The notes under the pieces: model-generated
What the model saw: the letters and a program-made list of their open reading frames with translations, nothing else
Database searches by the model: none
Told to the model about the DNA's origin: nothing
In this document: positions 9,345 through 18,328 of the stretch, piece by piece
How the letters are laid out: every line of letters starts with the position of its first letter
Numbering within the stretch: position 1 is the first letter of the stretch
Translations under genes and position numbers: made by a program
From: Bacteroidales bacterium
GTDB lineage: Bacteria > Bacteroidota > Bacteroidia > Bacteroidales > Tenuifilaceae
Reading direction: 5' to 3'
Assembly (NCBI GenBank): GCA_003818205.1
Contig: RPRQ01000018.1
Span: forward strand, 1 to 64,000
Length of the DNA: 64,000 nt

Positions 9345-10640
9345 ATGACTAAGGTTATCAAAATATGCTCTATTATTACTCTTTTATGCTTACTAACACT
9401 CATCGGTTTTCTCGTAATTCCTTGCAATCAATACATGTTAAAAGCCTTTATATATAGGCAGGTAAACCTCGATGATTATAAACTATTCAAGAATCGTGCT
9501 GTCAGAATTGGAAAGCCAGAACCATGGAAGGTTTCAGAGAAGTATAATTCAAGCAATTTATCAAATGAGTACTTAACGTATTTAAAAATAACCAAAACGG
9601 TTGCATACCTAGTTGTTAAAGATAACCAGCTGCTTTCGGAGACCTATTGGGGAGGATACAACAAGGATTCCTACTCCAACTCATTTTCGATGGCAAAAAG
9701 CATTATCAGCTTATTGGTTGGATGCGCCATTGATGATGGCTGTATCAAAAGTATGGATCAACCTATTTGCGATTTTATCCCTGAGTATAAAGAGGGCGAT
9801 AAGACCAAGATTACGATAAGAAATCTTTTAACGATGAGCTCTGGCCTTAGGTGGGAGGAGTCAGTTCGCTACTCAAATCTAGCCATAAACGATTCGGCAA
9901 TGGTGTCGGAACAATTTATTGGTGGAGACGATAGGAATGCCTCACAGGCTCCTAAAATTATCATCCCTGAATATAGAGAGAGCGGGAAATCAAATTTTGG
10001 TCTTCTTCTTTCGGTTTGCACGCAGGGATATTATGGTAAGAACCTAAAACGATTGGTTTTGAATCTTCAAACGCTCGATGAGCCAGGAAAATATTTTGAC
10101 TATCGAAGCGGTAATACGCAGCTACTTGCTATGGTTCTCGAAACGGCAACGGGTAAAAAGGTATCGGATTATGCTTCTGAGAAAATTTGGACAAAAATTG
10201 GTGCAGAGCACGATGCGCTTTGGAGTTTAGATAGGAAGGGTGGAGCTGAAAAGGCGTTCTGCTGCTTCAACTCCAATGCTCGCGATTTTGCTAAAATAGG
10301 TCAGCTGATGCTGAATGGCGGTAAATGGAACGGTGGAAAGGTTATACCACAGTGGTATGTAAACGAGGCATCCTTGCCTGTGAAAGAGCTTATAGATATT
10401 GAATTGAATAAACCTAACCAACGGTATGGTTTACATTGGTGGTGCATTGAACGAAATAGTTATCATATTCTATATGCTCGTGGAACGCTTGGGCAGTACA
10501 TATTTATTGCCCCCGAATTAAATGCGGTTTTTGTTAGGCTGGGGCATTACCGTAACGAGGTCTATATCGATGGGCATCCCGAGGATGTCTATAAATTTAT
10601 CGATTGCGGGATTGACATCATTAAAAGAAGTTCGATTTAA
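9345..10640 (+). CDS. Serine hydrolase, beta-lactamase class C family (second paralogue, with insertion)
   Basis: 431 residues, closely similar throughout to the hydrolase at 7566-8711. One N-terminal membrane segment (about 8-25). Active-site SxxK is S115-M-A-K118; the tyrosine motif is in PGKYFDYRSGN. Relative to its neighbour it carries an extra block of roughly 55-60 residues after RNLLTMSSGLRWEES (roughly 175-230), in the active-site rim region of this fold, so the substrate may differ. ATG at 9345 chosen over the upstream 14-codon extension, which spoils the signal segment. The pair probably arose by tandem duplication. Confidence 0.88.
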   Translation: MTKVIKICSIITLLCLLTLIGFLVIPCNQYMLKAFIYRQVNLDDYKLFKNRAVRIGKPEPWKVSEKYNSSNLSNEYLTYLKITKTVAYLVVKDNQLLSETYWGGYNKDSYSNSFSMAKSIISLLVGCAIDDGCIKSMDQPICDFIPEYKEGDKTKITIRNLLTMSSGLRWEESVRYSNLAINDSAMVSEQFIGGDDRNASQAPKIIIPEYRESGKSNFGLLLSVCTQGYYGKNLKRLVLNLQTLDEPGKYFDYRSGNTQLLAMVLETATGKKVSDYASEKIWTKIGAEHDALWSLDRKGGAEKAFCCFNSNARDFAKIGQLMLNGGKWNGGKVIPQWYVNEASLPVKELIDIELNKPNQRYGLHWWCIERNSYHILYARGTLGQYIFIAPELNAVFVRLGHYRNEVYIDGHPEDVYKFIDCGIDIIKRSSI

Positions 10641-10695
10641 TCGTTTTTTTAAGTTTCTCTTTTGCTCAAACCCGCAATAATCCGATTCAAAGTTT

Positions 10696-10703
10696 TAGTT
10701 TTG
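10696..10703 (+). promoter_or_regulatory. Putative -7 box before the isomerase-like gene
   Basis: TAGTTTTG matches TAnnTTTG 15 bp before the ATG at 10718. A -33 box at normal distance is not evident, and the site is close to the start codon; the ATG at 10727 is an alternative start. Confidence 0.35.
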
Positions 10704-10717
10704 TATCAAAATAATCG

Positions 10718-11920
10718 ATGCTCGATATGCACGAAGAGAACTACTCATTAATGGAGAAGCTCAGGGTTAAGCTTCTTGCTTTTCCAACAGCCGAACTCTC
10801 TGTATTTGATAAGGGAAAGAAAAAACTCCTAAAAGTTTTTAGCCAGGATAAGGTTGAGTACGTGAATGATAAGCCCGATATTCTGATTTTTCTAACAGGG
10901 GGCTCGGAGCGAATGGCCATCAGCTCGGTTCAAGAGTATAAGTTCTACCTGATATTAGCTTCGAGCGAGAACAACTCGTGGGCATCTGCTACCGAGGTGA
11001 AAGCATGGATGAATCAGCACAATATATCATCGATGCTGATTGACTTTGAGGATGAGAAGACCGTTGAGCTTATAAATGATTTCTACAATGTCCGTAACGG
11101 AATTCGCCGATTGCATGGCCAGCGATTAGGCTTGGTGGGTAATCCTTCCGATTGGCTTGTGTCTTCTGTTGTAAGCCCTTTTATTATGCAAACTAGGCTT
11201 GGGGTAGAGCAGGTTGACATCAGCTGGAACGATATTATTTTAGATGAGGTTAAGCAGGTAGCACCCGATTTCACCTCTCTTTTCAGCTCTGAGAACTCTA
11301 GCGAGCTATTTGAAAGCGGGAAAGTTTATGAAGGATTAGTATCGTTAGTCCCTTTCTATAAGCTGAACGCCTTATCCGTTGATTGTTTCTCGTTGGTTAA
11401 CCAAACATGTCATACCGCCTGCCTTGCGCTTTCCAAGCTCAACCTCGATGGCCTTCCCTCAGGATGCGAGGGTGACACATGCAGTGCGCTTGGCTTAATG
11501 GTTGGATATGAGGTTTGTGGGGTTATCCCCTGGATGGCCAATACAGCATATATTAATGGCGATAAAGCGCTATTTGCGCATTGTACAGCACCGGCAAATC
11601 TTTACAAGAAATTTAAAACGCAAAGCCATTATGAAACCAATAATGGGCTAGCTCTTTCAGGCGAGCTGAAAGGGGAGGTGGTTACTATATTTCGATTTGA
11701 GAATACGCTAAACAAGATATTTATAACCCTTGCAAAGGTTACCGATCATCCTAAGATAAAGAATGCATGTAGAACCCAGCTGGAGGTACAGCTAACCAAT
11801 GCAGCTCAGGATTATTTTAAGAATAGGCCATTTGGGAATCACCATTTGATACTACCTGGCGATTGGGTGCAACGGTTGACGTTGGCCTCTCAACTTTTGA
11901 GAATGGAAGTGAAAGAGTAG
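10718..11920 (+). CDS. L-fucose/L-arabinose isomerase-like protein
   Basis: 400 residues, no signal peptide. The C-terminal half has the pattern of the fucose/arabinose isomerase superfamily (COG2407): GLVGNPSDWL at about 143, then LPSGCEGDTCSALGLMV around 245-260 and a following MAN and HCTAP stretch. In that superfamily acidic and His residues here bind the metal and sugar. Whether this one is an active isomerase is not clear; the N-terminal domain is divergent. It stands alone, convergent with the frr cluster. Alternative starts at residues 4 and 12 are possible. Confidence 0.6.
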   Translation: MLDMHEENYSLMEKLRVKLLAFPTAELSVFDKGKKKLLKVFSQDKVEYVNDKPDILIFLTGGSERMAISSVQEYKFYLILASSENNSWASATEVKAWMNQHNISSMLIDFEDEKTVELINDFYNVRNGIRRLHGQRLGLVGNPSDWLVSSVVSPFIMQTRLGVEQVDISWNDIILDEVKQVAPDFTSLFSSENSSELFESGKVYEGLVSLVPFYKLNALSVDCFSLVNQTCHTACLALSKLNLDGLPSGCEGDTCSALGLMVGYEVCGVIPWMANTAYINGDKALFAHCTAPANLYKKFKTQSHYETNNGLALSGELKGEVVTIFRFENTLNKIFITLAKVTDHPKIKNACRTQLEVQLTNAAQDYFKNRPFGNHHLILPGDWVQRLTLASQLLRMEVKE

Positions 11921-11925
11921 AAGTT

Positions 11926-11952
11926 AAAAAGGAGCGGGCAATTGCTCCTTAT
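11926..11952. terminator. Bidirectional terminator between isomerase-like gene and frr
   Basis: Stem AAGGAGC / GCTCCTT with an 8-nt loop and flanking A and T residues, placed between two convergent stop codons. Confidence 0.6.
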
Positions 11953-11957
11953 TCATG

Positions 11958-12524
11958 TCATACCGTTAATATCTCTTTCTCTTTCTTTTCAAGATGCTCC
12001 TCAATCTTCTTGTTGAATGCGTCAGTCAGTTTCTGAACCTCAACTTCGGAATCTTTTGCTAGATCTTCAGCAAGTCCGCTCTTTTGAAGTTTCTTAATCT
12101 CCTCAATGGCATCCCTGCGGGCGTTACGAATGCTAACGCGTGCATTCTCCCCTTCGTGTTTTACCTGTTTCACCAAATCTTTACGACGTTCTTCGGTTAA
12201 GGGGGGGACAATTACTCTAACCGTTTCACCGTTGTTTTGAGGGTTAAACCCTAGGTTCGCAGCCATGATAGCTTTTTCAATCGGCTCAATCATCTTTTTC
12301 TCCCATGGTTGTATGGTAATCGATCGAGCATCGGGGCTTCCAATGCTAGCTACTTGAGTCAATGGTGTTGGAGTACCATAATAATCAACCATTACCCCAG
12401 AAAGCATGTTGGGGTTTGCACGACCTGCTCGAAGGACTTTAAGCTCGTTTTCGAGATGGTCAATCGCTTTCTGCATTCTATCTTTGGCTATGTCAATACA
12501 TAGATCTACATCTTCTTCTTTCAT
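11958..12524 (-). CDS. frr: Ribosome recycling factor
   Basis: 188 residues, normal family length. RRF acts with EF-G to split the post-termination ribosome. Diagnostic stretches: LRAGRANPNMLSGVMVDYYG, ASIGSPDARSITIQPWEK and the three-helix C-terminal part with EERRKDLVKQVK. It is the last gene of the minus-strand translation cluster, 33 bp after pyrH, an order conserved in Bacteroidota. Confidence 0.97.
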   Translation of the reverse strand: MKEEDVDLCIDIAKDRMQKAIDHLENELKVLRAGRANPNMLSGVMVDYYGTPTPLTQVASIGSPDARSITIQPWEKKMIEPIEKAIMAANLGFNPQNNGETVRVIVPPLTEERRKDLVKQVKHEGENARVSIRNARRDAIEEIKKLQKSGLAEDLAKDSEVEVQKLTDAFNKKIEEHLEKKEKEILTV

Positions 12525-12557
12525 AGTCTTATGCTTATAATTCGGAACTAAATTTAT

Positions 12558-13268
12558 CTAATTTTTAACTAAAGTACCAATTTTTTCACCTAAAATCAGC
12601 TTTTTAAGATTTCCAGCTGTGTTCATATCGAATACAATAATAGGTAGGTTGTTCTCGCTACACATGGTAAATGCTGTAAGATCCATAATCTTTAGCCTCT
12701 TCTCGTAGGCTTGGGTAAAGGTAATGGTATCGAACCGAGTTGCCGCTTTATCCTTTTCGGGATCGGCAGAATAAACGCCATCAACCCGAGTCCCCTTTAG
12801 TAGGGCTTCTGCTTCAATCTCAACTCCCCGTAATGCCGATGCGGTATCGGTTGTGAAAAACGGATTTCCTGTACCCCCTGCAATTATAGCAACATAGCCT
12901 TGCTTGAATGATTCAAGAACCTTTGCTTTGGTGTAGAGCTCTCCAATGGGCTCCATCTTTGTTGCAGTGAAAACTTTTGCTTTTCCTCCCTGCCCCTCAA
13001 TGGCGCTTTGCAATGCAATGCTATTGATAACCGTTGCAAGCATACCCATCTGATCGCCTTTTACCCGGTCGAATCCTTTGGAAACCCCGCTTAATCCACG
13101 AAAAATATTCCCTCCACCGATCACAATCCCTATCTCAACGCCTATCTCTGCAGCTTCTTTAATCTGCTTAGCGTAGCTATTGACAATTTCTTTATTTATT
13201 CCATAGCTATCATTGCCCATAAGGGCCTCTCCGCTAAGTTTTAACAGTACTCTTTTATATTTCGACAT
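12558..13268 (-). CDS. pyrH: UMP kinase
   Basis: 236 residues. Bacterial UMP kinase phosphorylates UMP to UDP and is a hexamer of the amino-acid-kinase fold. Seen: KLSGEALMG near the N-terminus, VIGGGNIFRG, GTGNPFFTTDTAS and VDGVYSADP. Followed by frr; preceded by a terminator after tsf, so it may have its own promoter. Confidence 0.97.
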   Translation of the reverse strand: MSKYKRVLLKLSGEALMGNDSYGINKEIVNSYAKQIKEAAEIGVEIGIVIGGGNIFRGLSGVSKGFDRVKGDQMGMLATVINSIALQSAIEGQGGKAKVFTATKMEPIGELYTKAKVLESFKQGYVAIIAGGTGNPFFTTDTASALRGVEIEAEALLKGTRVDGVYSADPEKDKAATRFDTITFTQAYEKRLKIMDLTAFTMCSENNLPIIVFDMNTAGNLKKLILGEKIGTLVKN

Positions 13269-13300
13269 GGTTTAATATTTATGGCTATAAAGATATAATA

Positions 13301-13328
13301 AAAAAGCCTCGGGGAAACCGAGGCTTTT
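13301..13328 (-). terminator. Terminator after tsf
   Basis: AAAAAGCCTCGG-GGAA-ACCGAGGCTTTT, 18 bp past the tsf stop codon and before pyrH. It probably reduces read-through from the highly expressed ribosomal genes. Confidence 0.8.
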
Positions 13329-13346
13329 CATGAAATATTGATTTAG

Positions 13347-14177
13347 TTATCCGTTTAAAGAAACTCTCTTAAAACCTGAAACAGTTAACTCTTTGTTTAT
13401 TTGTTGTAAATACTGGCGAACAGTCATTTTGCTATCTTTAACAAAATCTTGGTTGAGCAGAGTGCTCTCCTTGTAGAATTTCTGAAGTTTACCCTCAGCA
13501 ATTTTATCGAGCATATTCTCGGGTTTACCTTCTAATCGGGCTTGTTCGCGACCAATTTCGAATTCCTTCTTACGGGTTTCTTCCGATACGAAGTCTTTGT
13601 CAACGGCAACTGGGTTCATTGCTGCAACTTGCATGGCAATGTCCTTACCTACCTGTGTGTCAACATCAGTTCTAGTTAAACCAACAAGGGTAGCAAGTTT
13701 GTTTCCTGGGTGAATGTAAGGAACAACCTTTGCTGCCTCAATTTTATCGAAGTACGATAGTTCAAATTTTTCGCCTGTAATACCTGATTGATCCAATACG
13801 AGATCACCAATCTTGCGACCTTTAATCTCTAATGCTTTAAGGGCATCGAGATTAGCAGGATTCTTTTCAATAGCTACATCGAGGATACTCTGGGCTAATG
13901 CAATAAAATTAGTGTTTTTGGCAACAAAATCGGTCTCGCAGTTAAGAGCAACCATTGCACCATAACTTCCTGTTGCATTTGCTTTAGCAAGAACAACACC
14001 TTCACCAGCTTCGCGATCCGCACGTTTGTTAGCAATTGCCTTTCCGCGTTCACGGATAAGTTCCATCGCTTTTTCGAAATCACCGTTTGATTCTACAAGG
14101 GCATTTTTACAATCCATCATGCCTGCTCCGCAAGCTTTTCTTAATTTTGCAACATCAGCTGCTGTTATTTCGGCCAT
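13347..14177 (-). CDS. tsf: Elongation factor Ts
   Basis: 276 residues. EF-Ts exchanges GDP for GTP on EF-Tu. The N-terminal UBA-like motif VAKLRKACGAGMMDCKNAL is intact, followed by the core with NCETDFVAKN and the coiled-coil part with FVKDSKMTVRQYL. It follows rpsB by 32 bp and is likely co-transcribed with it. Confidence 0.97.
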   Translation of the reverse strand: MAEITAADVAKLRKACGAGMMDCKNALVESNGDFEKAMELIRERGKAIANKRADREAGEGVVLAKANATGSYGAMVALNCETDFVAKNTNFIALAQSILDVAIEKNPANLDALKALEIKGRKIGDLVLDQSGITGEKFELSYFDKIEAAKVVPYIHPGNKLATLVGLTRTDVDTQVGKDIAMQVAAMNPVAVDKDFVSEETRKKEFEIGREQARLEGKPENMLDKIAEGKLQKFYKESTLLNQDFVKDSKMTVRQYLQQINKELTVSGFKRVSLNG

Positions 14178-14209
14178 TGTATTGTAGGGTTTAATAAATT
14201 CAAATATTA

Positions 14210-15052
14210 TTATTCTTCTTTAGTATCATCAACTGCTTCAGCAACTTCTACCTCTTGCTTTTCTGCTTCAGCCTCTGGTGATTTTTTTGCTTTACGAGCA
14301 CGGGTATGATGATGTGCTGAATCATCGCTTTTTTCTTTAACTTCTGGTTCTTTCTCCTTCTCAGCCTTACGCTCCTCAAGCCCTTCCTGAATCGCTTTCG
14401 ACATGATATCAACGATTAGTGAGATGGATTTTGAGGCATCATCGTTTGCAGGGATTACAAAATCGATAAGCGATGGATCGCAGCAGGTATCAACCATTGC
14501 GAATACAGGGATACTTAATCTTTTCGCTTCGCGAACGGCAATATACTCTTTCTGAACGTCAACAACGAAAAGTGCTGCTGGTAATCTGTTTAGATCGGCA
14601 ATTGAACCTAAGTTTTTTTCAAGTTTAGCACGCTGACGGGTAATCTGAAGTTTTTCTCGTTTTGATAGGTTTTCGAAAGTACCATCGGTAGCCATTTTGT
14701 CGATTGACGACATTTTTTTAACCGCTTTACGGATGGTTGGAAAGTTGGTTAGCATACCACCTGGCCAGCGCTCAGTTACGTAAGGCATGTTTACCTGTTT
14801 AACTCGCTCAGCAACAATTTCTTTCGCCTGTTTTTTGGTTGCAACGAATAGAACTTTACGTCCTGATTTTGCTATTTGCTTCAGAGCAGAAGCAGCCTCA
14901 TCAATTTTTACAGAGGTCTTCTGTAAGTCGATGATATGGATACCATTACGTTCCATGAAGATGTATGGAGCCATTTTGGGATTCCATTTACGCTTTAAGT
15001 GGCCAAAGTGCACACCTGCGTCGAGTAACTCGTTGAAGTTTGTCCTAGACAT
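14210..15052 (-). CDS. rpsB: 30S ribosomal protein S2
   Basis: 280 residues. Family motifs: LLDAGVHFGHLKRKWNPKM at the N-terminus and VVDVQKEYIAVREAKRLSIP. The last 40 or so residues form a charged Lys/Glu-rich tail absent from the shortest S2 proteins but common in Bacteroidota. The tail includes an HHH stretch. Lies between rpsI and tsf. Confidence 0.97.
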   Translation of the reverse strand: MSRTNFNELLDAGVHFGHLKRKWNPKMAPYIFMERNGIHIIDLQKTSVKIDEAASALKQIAKSGRKVLFVATKKQAKEIVAERVKQVNMPYVTERWPGGMLTNFPTIRKAVKKMSSIDKMATDGTFENLSKREKLQITRQRAKLEKNLGSIADLNRLPAALFVVDVQKEYIAVREAKRLSIPVFAMVDTCCDPSLIDFVIPANDDASKSISLIVDIMSKAIQEGLEERKAEKEKEPEVKEKSDDSAHHHTRARKAKKSPEAEAEKQEVEVAEAVDDTKEE

Positions 15053-15090
15053 TTTGTTTTAGTTTAGAATTATGGCAATCGCTCAGTAGC

Positions 15091-15131
15091 CCCGAAATCG
15101 GGAGTCTGGGCAATTTAGTGACTAAACTGCC
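15091..15131 (-). promoter_or_regulatory. Two adjacent hairpins in the rpsI-rpsB spacer (possible leader structure)
   Basis: CCCGA-AA-TCGGG (15091-15102) and GGCA-TTTAG / CTAAA-TGCC (15109-15131) lie in the 105-bp spacer before rpsB. Neither is followed by a T run on the minus strand. Either a regulatory leader for S2 or an intergenic palindrome; I cannot decide. Confidence 0.35.
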
Positions 15132-15157
15132 TGCCAATAATTATGATTAATAATCTG

Positions 15158-15544
15158 TTAACGTTTGCTGAACTGGAATCTCTTTCTTGCTTTTGGCTGA
15201 CCTGGTTTTTTACGCTCAACTTCACGTGGATCGCGGGTCATAAAACCTTCAGCTTTAAGAGCTGGCTTATATTCAGGGTTGTGCAAAACTAATGCACGAG
15301 CAATACCTAAACGTAGCGCCTCAGCTTGACCTTTAACTCCCCCACCATCAAGGTTTACATTGATGTCGAAGTTAGCGGTTAAGTTTAATACCTGAAGAGG
15401 TTGTGTTACTACGTACTGCATCAACTCTGAAGGGAAATATACTTTGAAATCCTTTCCGTTGACGATAATATTACCTTTTCCTTCATTAAGATAAACACGG
15501 GCAACAGCAGATTTTCTTCTACCTATTGTGTTAAGTACCTGCAT
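15158..15544 (-). CDS. rpsI: 30S ribosomal protein S9
   Basis: 128 residues. N-terminal TIGRRKSAVARVYL and the C-terminal basic tail ending KKPGQPKARKRFQFSKR, which reaches the P-site tRNA in known ribosomes. Follows rplM by 6 bp, as in most bacteria. Confidence 0.98.
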   Translation of the reverse strand: MQVLNTIGRRKSAVARVYLNEGKGNIIVNGKDFKVYFPSELMQYVVTQPLQVLNLTANFDINVNLDGGGVKGQAEALRLGIARALVLHNPEYKPALKAEGFMTRDPREVERKKPGQPKARKRFQFSKR

Positions 15545-15550
15545 ACTCTA

Positions 15551-16006
15551 CTATTTTATTGAACTTAAGTTAATTACTTTAGGCTTTTGTGCCTCATGTG
15601 GGTGCTCAGTACCAGCGTAAACATAAAGGTTTCTGTATAGAGCAGAAGCCAATTTGTTTTTTGGGAGCATTCCCTTTACTGCATGCTCGATAACGGCGAT
15701 TGGGCGTTTGCGAAGCATCTCTTTTGGGGTAGCAAACCTCTGTCCGCCTGGAAATCCAGTGTGACGAACATATACCTTATCGGTTAGTTTCTTACCTGTA
15801 AGACGAATTTTCTCGGCATTGATGATAATTACATTATCTCCACAGTCAACATGCTGGGTGTAATTTACTTTATACTTACCACGAAGGATGTTGGCAACTT
15901 TTGTTGAAAGTCTTCCTAATACTTCGTTTGAGGCATCAATAACTACCCATTCCTTGTTAACAGTGGCTTTGTTTGCCGATACTGTTTTGTAACTCAAAGT
16001 GTCCAC
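15551..16006 (-). CDS. rplM: 50S ribosomal protein L13
   Basis: 151 residues. Core motifs VVIDASNEVLGRLSTKVANIL, RHTGFPGGQ and the terminal YAGTEHPHEAQKP stretch. First gene of the minus-strand translation cluster. Confidence 0.98.
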   Translation of the reverse strand: MDTLSYKTVSANKATVNKEWVVIDASNEVLGRLSTKVANILRGKYKVNYTQHVDCGDNVIIINAEKIRLTGKKLTDKVYVRHTGFPGGQRFATPKEMLRKRPIAVIEHAVKGMLPKNKLASALYRNLYVYAGTEHPHEAQKPKVINLSSIK

Positions 16007-16077
16007 GTTTAAACTCCTTTGTTTAAGTTAATAACTTGTTCTTTCCTATGATACAAGTGGTAATAATAAGCGGGTTG

Positions 16078-16107
16078 CAAAAATACAATTATTTATTTAA
16101 ACCACAA
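16078..16107 (-). promoter_or_regulatory. Promoter of the rplM-rpsI transcription unit
   Basis: On the minus strand TTG, 19 nt, TATTTTTG, an exact fit to the Bacteroidota TAnnTTTG box. It lies about 70 bp before the rplM start codon. Confidence 0.6.
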
Positions 16108-16212
16108 TAATATCCTGAAATATATTTCTTTTCATGCAATTTAACTCGCCAAACGCTTATTTAAGCACGATGCCTGTAATTTTTTTCTACTTTTGAGGTT
16201 ATATCTGTTGTA

Positions 16213-17796
16213 ATGATTTTTACCACTAGAGTTCATCGTTTCTTTTTTCTTTTTGGCCTTGCAGTCTCTATAAGCGCATTGCCCTTTTCTCCTTTTGTAT
16301 TAAGCGTTGGGTTAATAACTTTGACTATAAACTGGTTGCTTGATGGGGCATGGAATGATAAGTTTTATCGGCTTATAAATCGTAAATCGCTTTGGGCTTT
16401 CTTACTTGTTTATGCTTCTATTGCTATTGGTTTTTTCTACTCAGATAATGCTGGCTACGCCATTAAAGAGCTAAGACTTTGGTTGCCTATACTTCTTGTT
16501 CCTATTATTTTAGCCACTAGTAACCCGATTAAGAAAGGTGAGCTAAAGTTTTTGCTAATTCTTTTTAGCACGGCGGTTTTTGTTGCTACCATTATTAGCC
16601 TTTCGATTTTCATTAGAGATTTTTCGTACTTAGGTCAGAATGTTAGGTATTTGTCGCCTTTTATCTCGCATATTCGATTTGCGTTAATGGTAAATCTTTC
16701 GATATTCTTGCTGTTTTACTTGGCGTTTCAAAAGGATTATTTCCAAAGGAAGCTAGTTAAACTTGCCATTATATTTGTGGCTTTATGGTTTATAGCATAC
16801 CTATTTATATTACAATCAGTTACTGGGATAGCTATTTTGACATTGGTTTCAGTATTGCTTCTAGCTCGTTGGACTATTACATTGAGAGAGCCGGTAATAA
16901 AGTTCAGCTTAATTGTTGCTTTATCCTTTTCAGTTCTTTTATCCTTTTCATATTTGGCTCATACTTTCGACAGGTTTTTTGCTAGGAATAGCGTTGATTT
17001 TAAGTCCTTACCAAAGGAAACGGTAAATGGTAACCCATATATACACGATACGCTGAACAGGCAATTTGAGAATGGGAACTTAGTGTGGGTTAACATCTGC
17101 TACCCAGAGCTGATAAGAGGTTGGGAACAAGTTTCAATGATCTATGCAAAGGATATTAGTAGGAATTATCAGGAGGTAGAGCAGACCTTAATTCGATATC
17201 TTACCTCTAAAGGCTTAACAAAGGACTCTATTGGTTTTTCAAGGCTCGATTCCACTGATATTAGGTTAATAAATAATAATGTATCAAGTGTAATTTATCG
17301 GGAGCATAAAGTAGGGTTATATCCAAGGCTATATCAGCTTCTTTGGGAACTTGACAACTTCAAAATTTCGGGAGCAGCAAGCGGGAGTACTTTGATGCAG
17401 AGGGTTGTCTATCTTAATGCTTCATGGCAAATTATTAGGAAGAACATATTCTTTGGCGTTGGAACAGGCGATGGGAAGGACTCATTGATTGATTACTATC
17501 GAACATCGAACGTTAATCTTGATCAGAACTACTGGTTTATATCCCATAATCAATACCTTACGGTATGGATAGCATCTGGTTTAGTAGGCCTTATCATGTT
17601 TCTAGTGGGGTTGCTCTTTCCTTTTTTTTATGAAAGAAAGGAACGTTGCCTACCCTGTTTAGCCTTCATGGTTATCGTTCTACTGTCGATGCTTAGCGAG
17701 GACACCTTTGAAACCCATATAGGAGTTTCTTTCGCTGCAATTTTCTATTCTATTCTATTCTTTGGATACAACTTTAACCAGGAGAATGTAGAATGA
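16213..17796 (+). CDS. O-antigen ligase-like (Wzy/WaaL family) membrane protein
   Basis: 527 residues with about ten membrane segments and one large periplasmic loop (about 260-395). Near the C-terminus the sequence SHNQYLTVWIASGLVGLIMF fits the family hallmark of O-antigen ligases and polymerases (HNxYL...GLxGL). Such proteins join or polymerise glycans on lipid carriers. No other polysaccharide genes are next to it, so the substrate is unknown. Its TGA overlaps the ATG of the next gene by 4 bp, which implies translational coupling with a DNA glycosylase, an unexpected pairing. Confidence 0.8.
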   Translation: MIFTTRVHRFFFLFGLAVSISALPFSPFVLSVGLITLTINWLLDGAWNDKFYRLINRKSLWAFLLVYASIAIGFFYSDNAGYAIKELRLWLPILLVPIILATSNPIKKGELKFLLILFSTAVFVATIISLSIFIRDFSYLGQNVRYLSPFISHIRFALMVNLSIFLLFYLAFQKDYFQRKLVKLAIIFVALWFIAYLFILQSVTGIAILTLVSVLLLARWTITLREPVIKFSLIVALSFSVLLSFSYLAHTFDRFFARNSVDFKSLPKETVNGNPYIHDTLNRQFENGNLVWVNICYPELIRGWEQVSMIYAKDISRNYQEVEQTLIRYLTSKGLTKDSIGFSRLDSTDIRLINNNVSSVIYREHKVGLYPRLYQLLWELDNFKISGAASGSTLMQRVVYLNASWQIIRKNIFFGVGTGDGKDSLIDYYRTSNVNLDQNYWFISHNQYLTVWIASGLVGLIMFLVGLLFPFFYERKERCLPCLAFMVIVLLSMLSEDTFETHIGVSFAAIFYSILFFGYNFNQENVE

Positions 17797-18317
17797 ATGG
17801 CAATCGATTAGGATTTGATTTTTATAACCGCGATGTGCTTGATGTTGCCCCTGAGCTGGTGGAAATGACCTTGGTACGATCGTTCGATGATGATAGTATT
17901 CAGCGTTTTATCATTACCGAGGTTGAAGCTTACCGTGGTGTTGAAGATTTGGCCTGCCATGCAAGCAAGGGTCGCACGCCTCGTACCGAAGTGATGTATC
18001 AGCAGGGTGGCTTGGTGTATGTTTACCTTATATATGGTATGTACTGGATGCTGAATATTGTTACCGGAGAGCCCAATAACCCTCAAGCAGTCCTGATTCG
18101 GGGGCTTGAAGGTTGCTATGGACCTGGTCGGTTAACGAGAAAACTATCCATTGGCAAGGATTTTTATGGTGAAGATCTATCAACCTCAAAAAGACTTTGG
18201 GTTGAGGATAGCAAAAGTTCACCGATTTTTAATACAGCCCCAAGAATTGGTGTAGATTATGCAGGTGCTGAGTGGGCTTCAAAACCATGGCGATATTTTA
18301 CAAATAACCTTTATTAA
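17793..18317 (+). CDS. 3-methyladenine DNA glycosylase (AAG/MPG family)
   Basis: 174 residues, slightly shorter than usual for the family (about 190-210). The enzyme removes alkylated purines in base-excision repair. Seen: ITEVEAYRGVEDLACHASKGRT, which holds the catalytic Glu, then VYVYLIYGMYWMLN and GPGRLTRKL. It begins within the last codons of the upstream membrane protein gene (4-bp overlap). Confidence 0.92.
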   Translation: MNGNRLGFDFYNRDVLDVAPELVEMTLVRSFDDDSIQRFIITEVEAYRGVEDLACHASKGRTPRTEVMYQQGGLVYVYLIYGMYWMLNIVTGEPNNPQAVLIRGLEGCYGPGRLTRKLSIGKDFYGEDLSTSKRLWVEDSKSSPIFNTAPRIGVDYAGAEWASKPWRYFTNNLY

Positions 18318-18328
18318 TTAAGCATATC

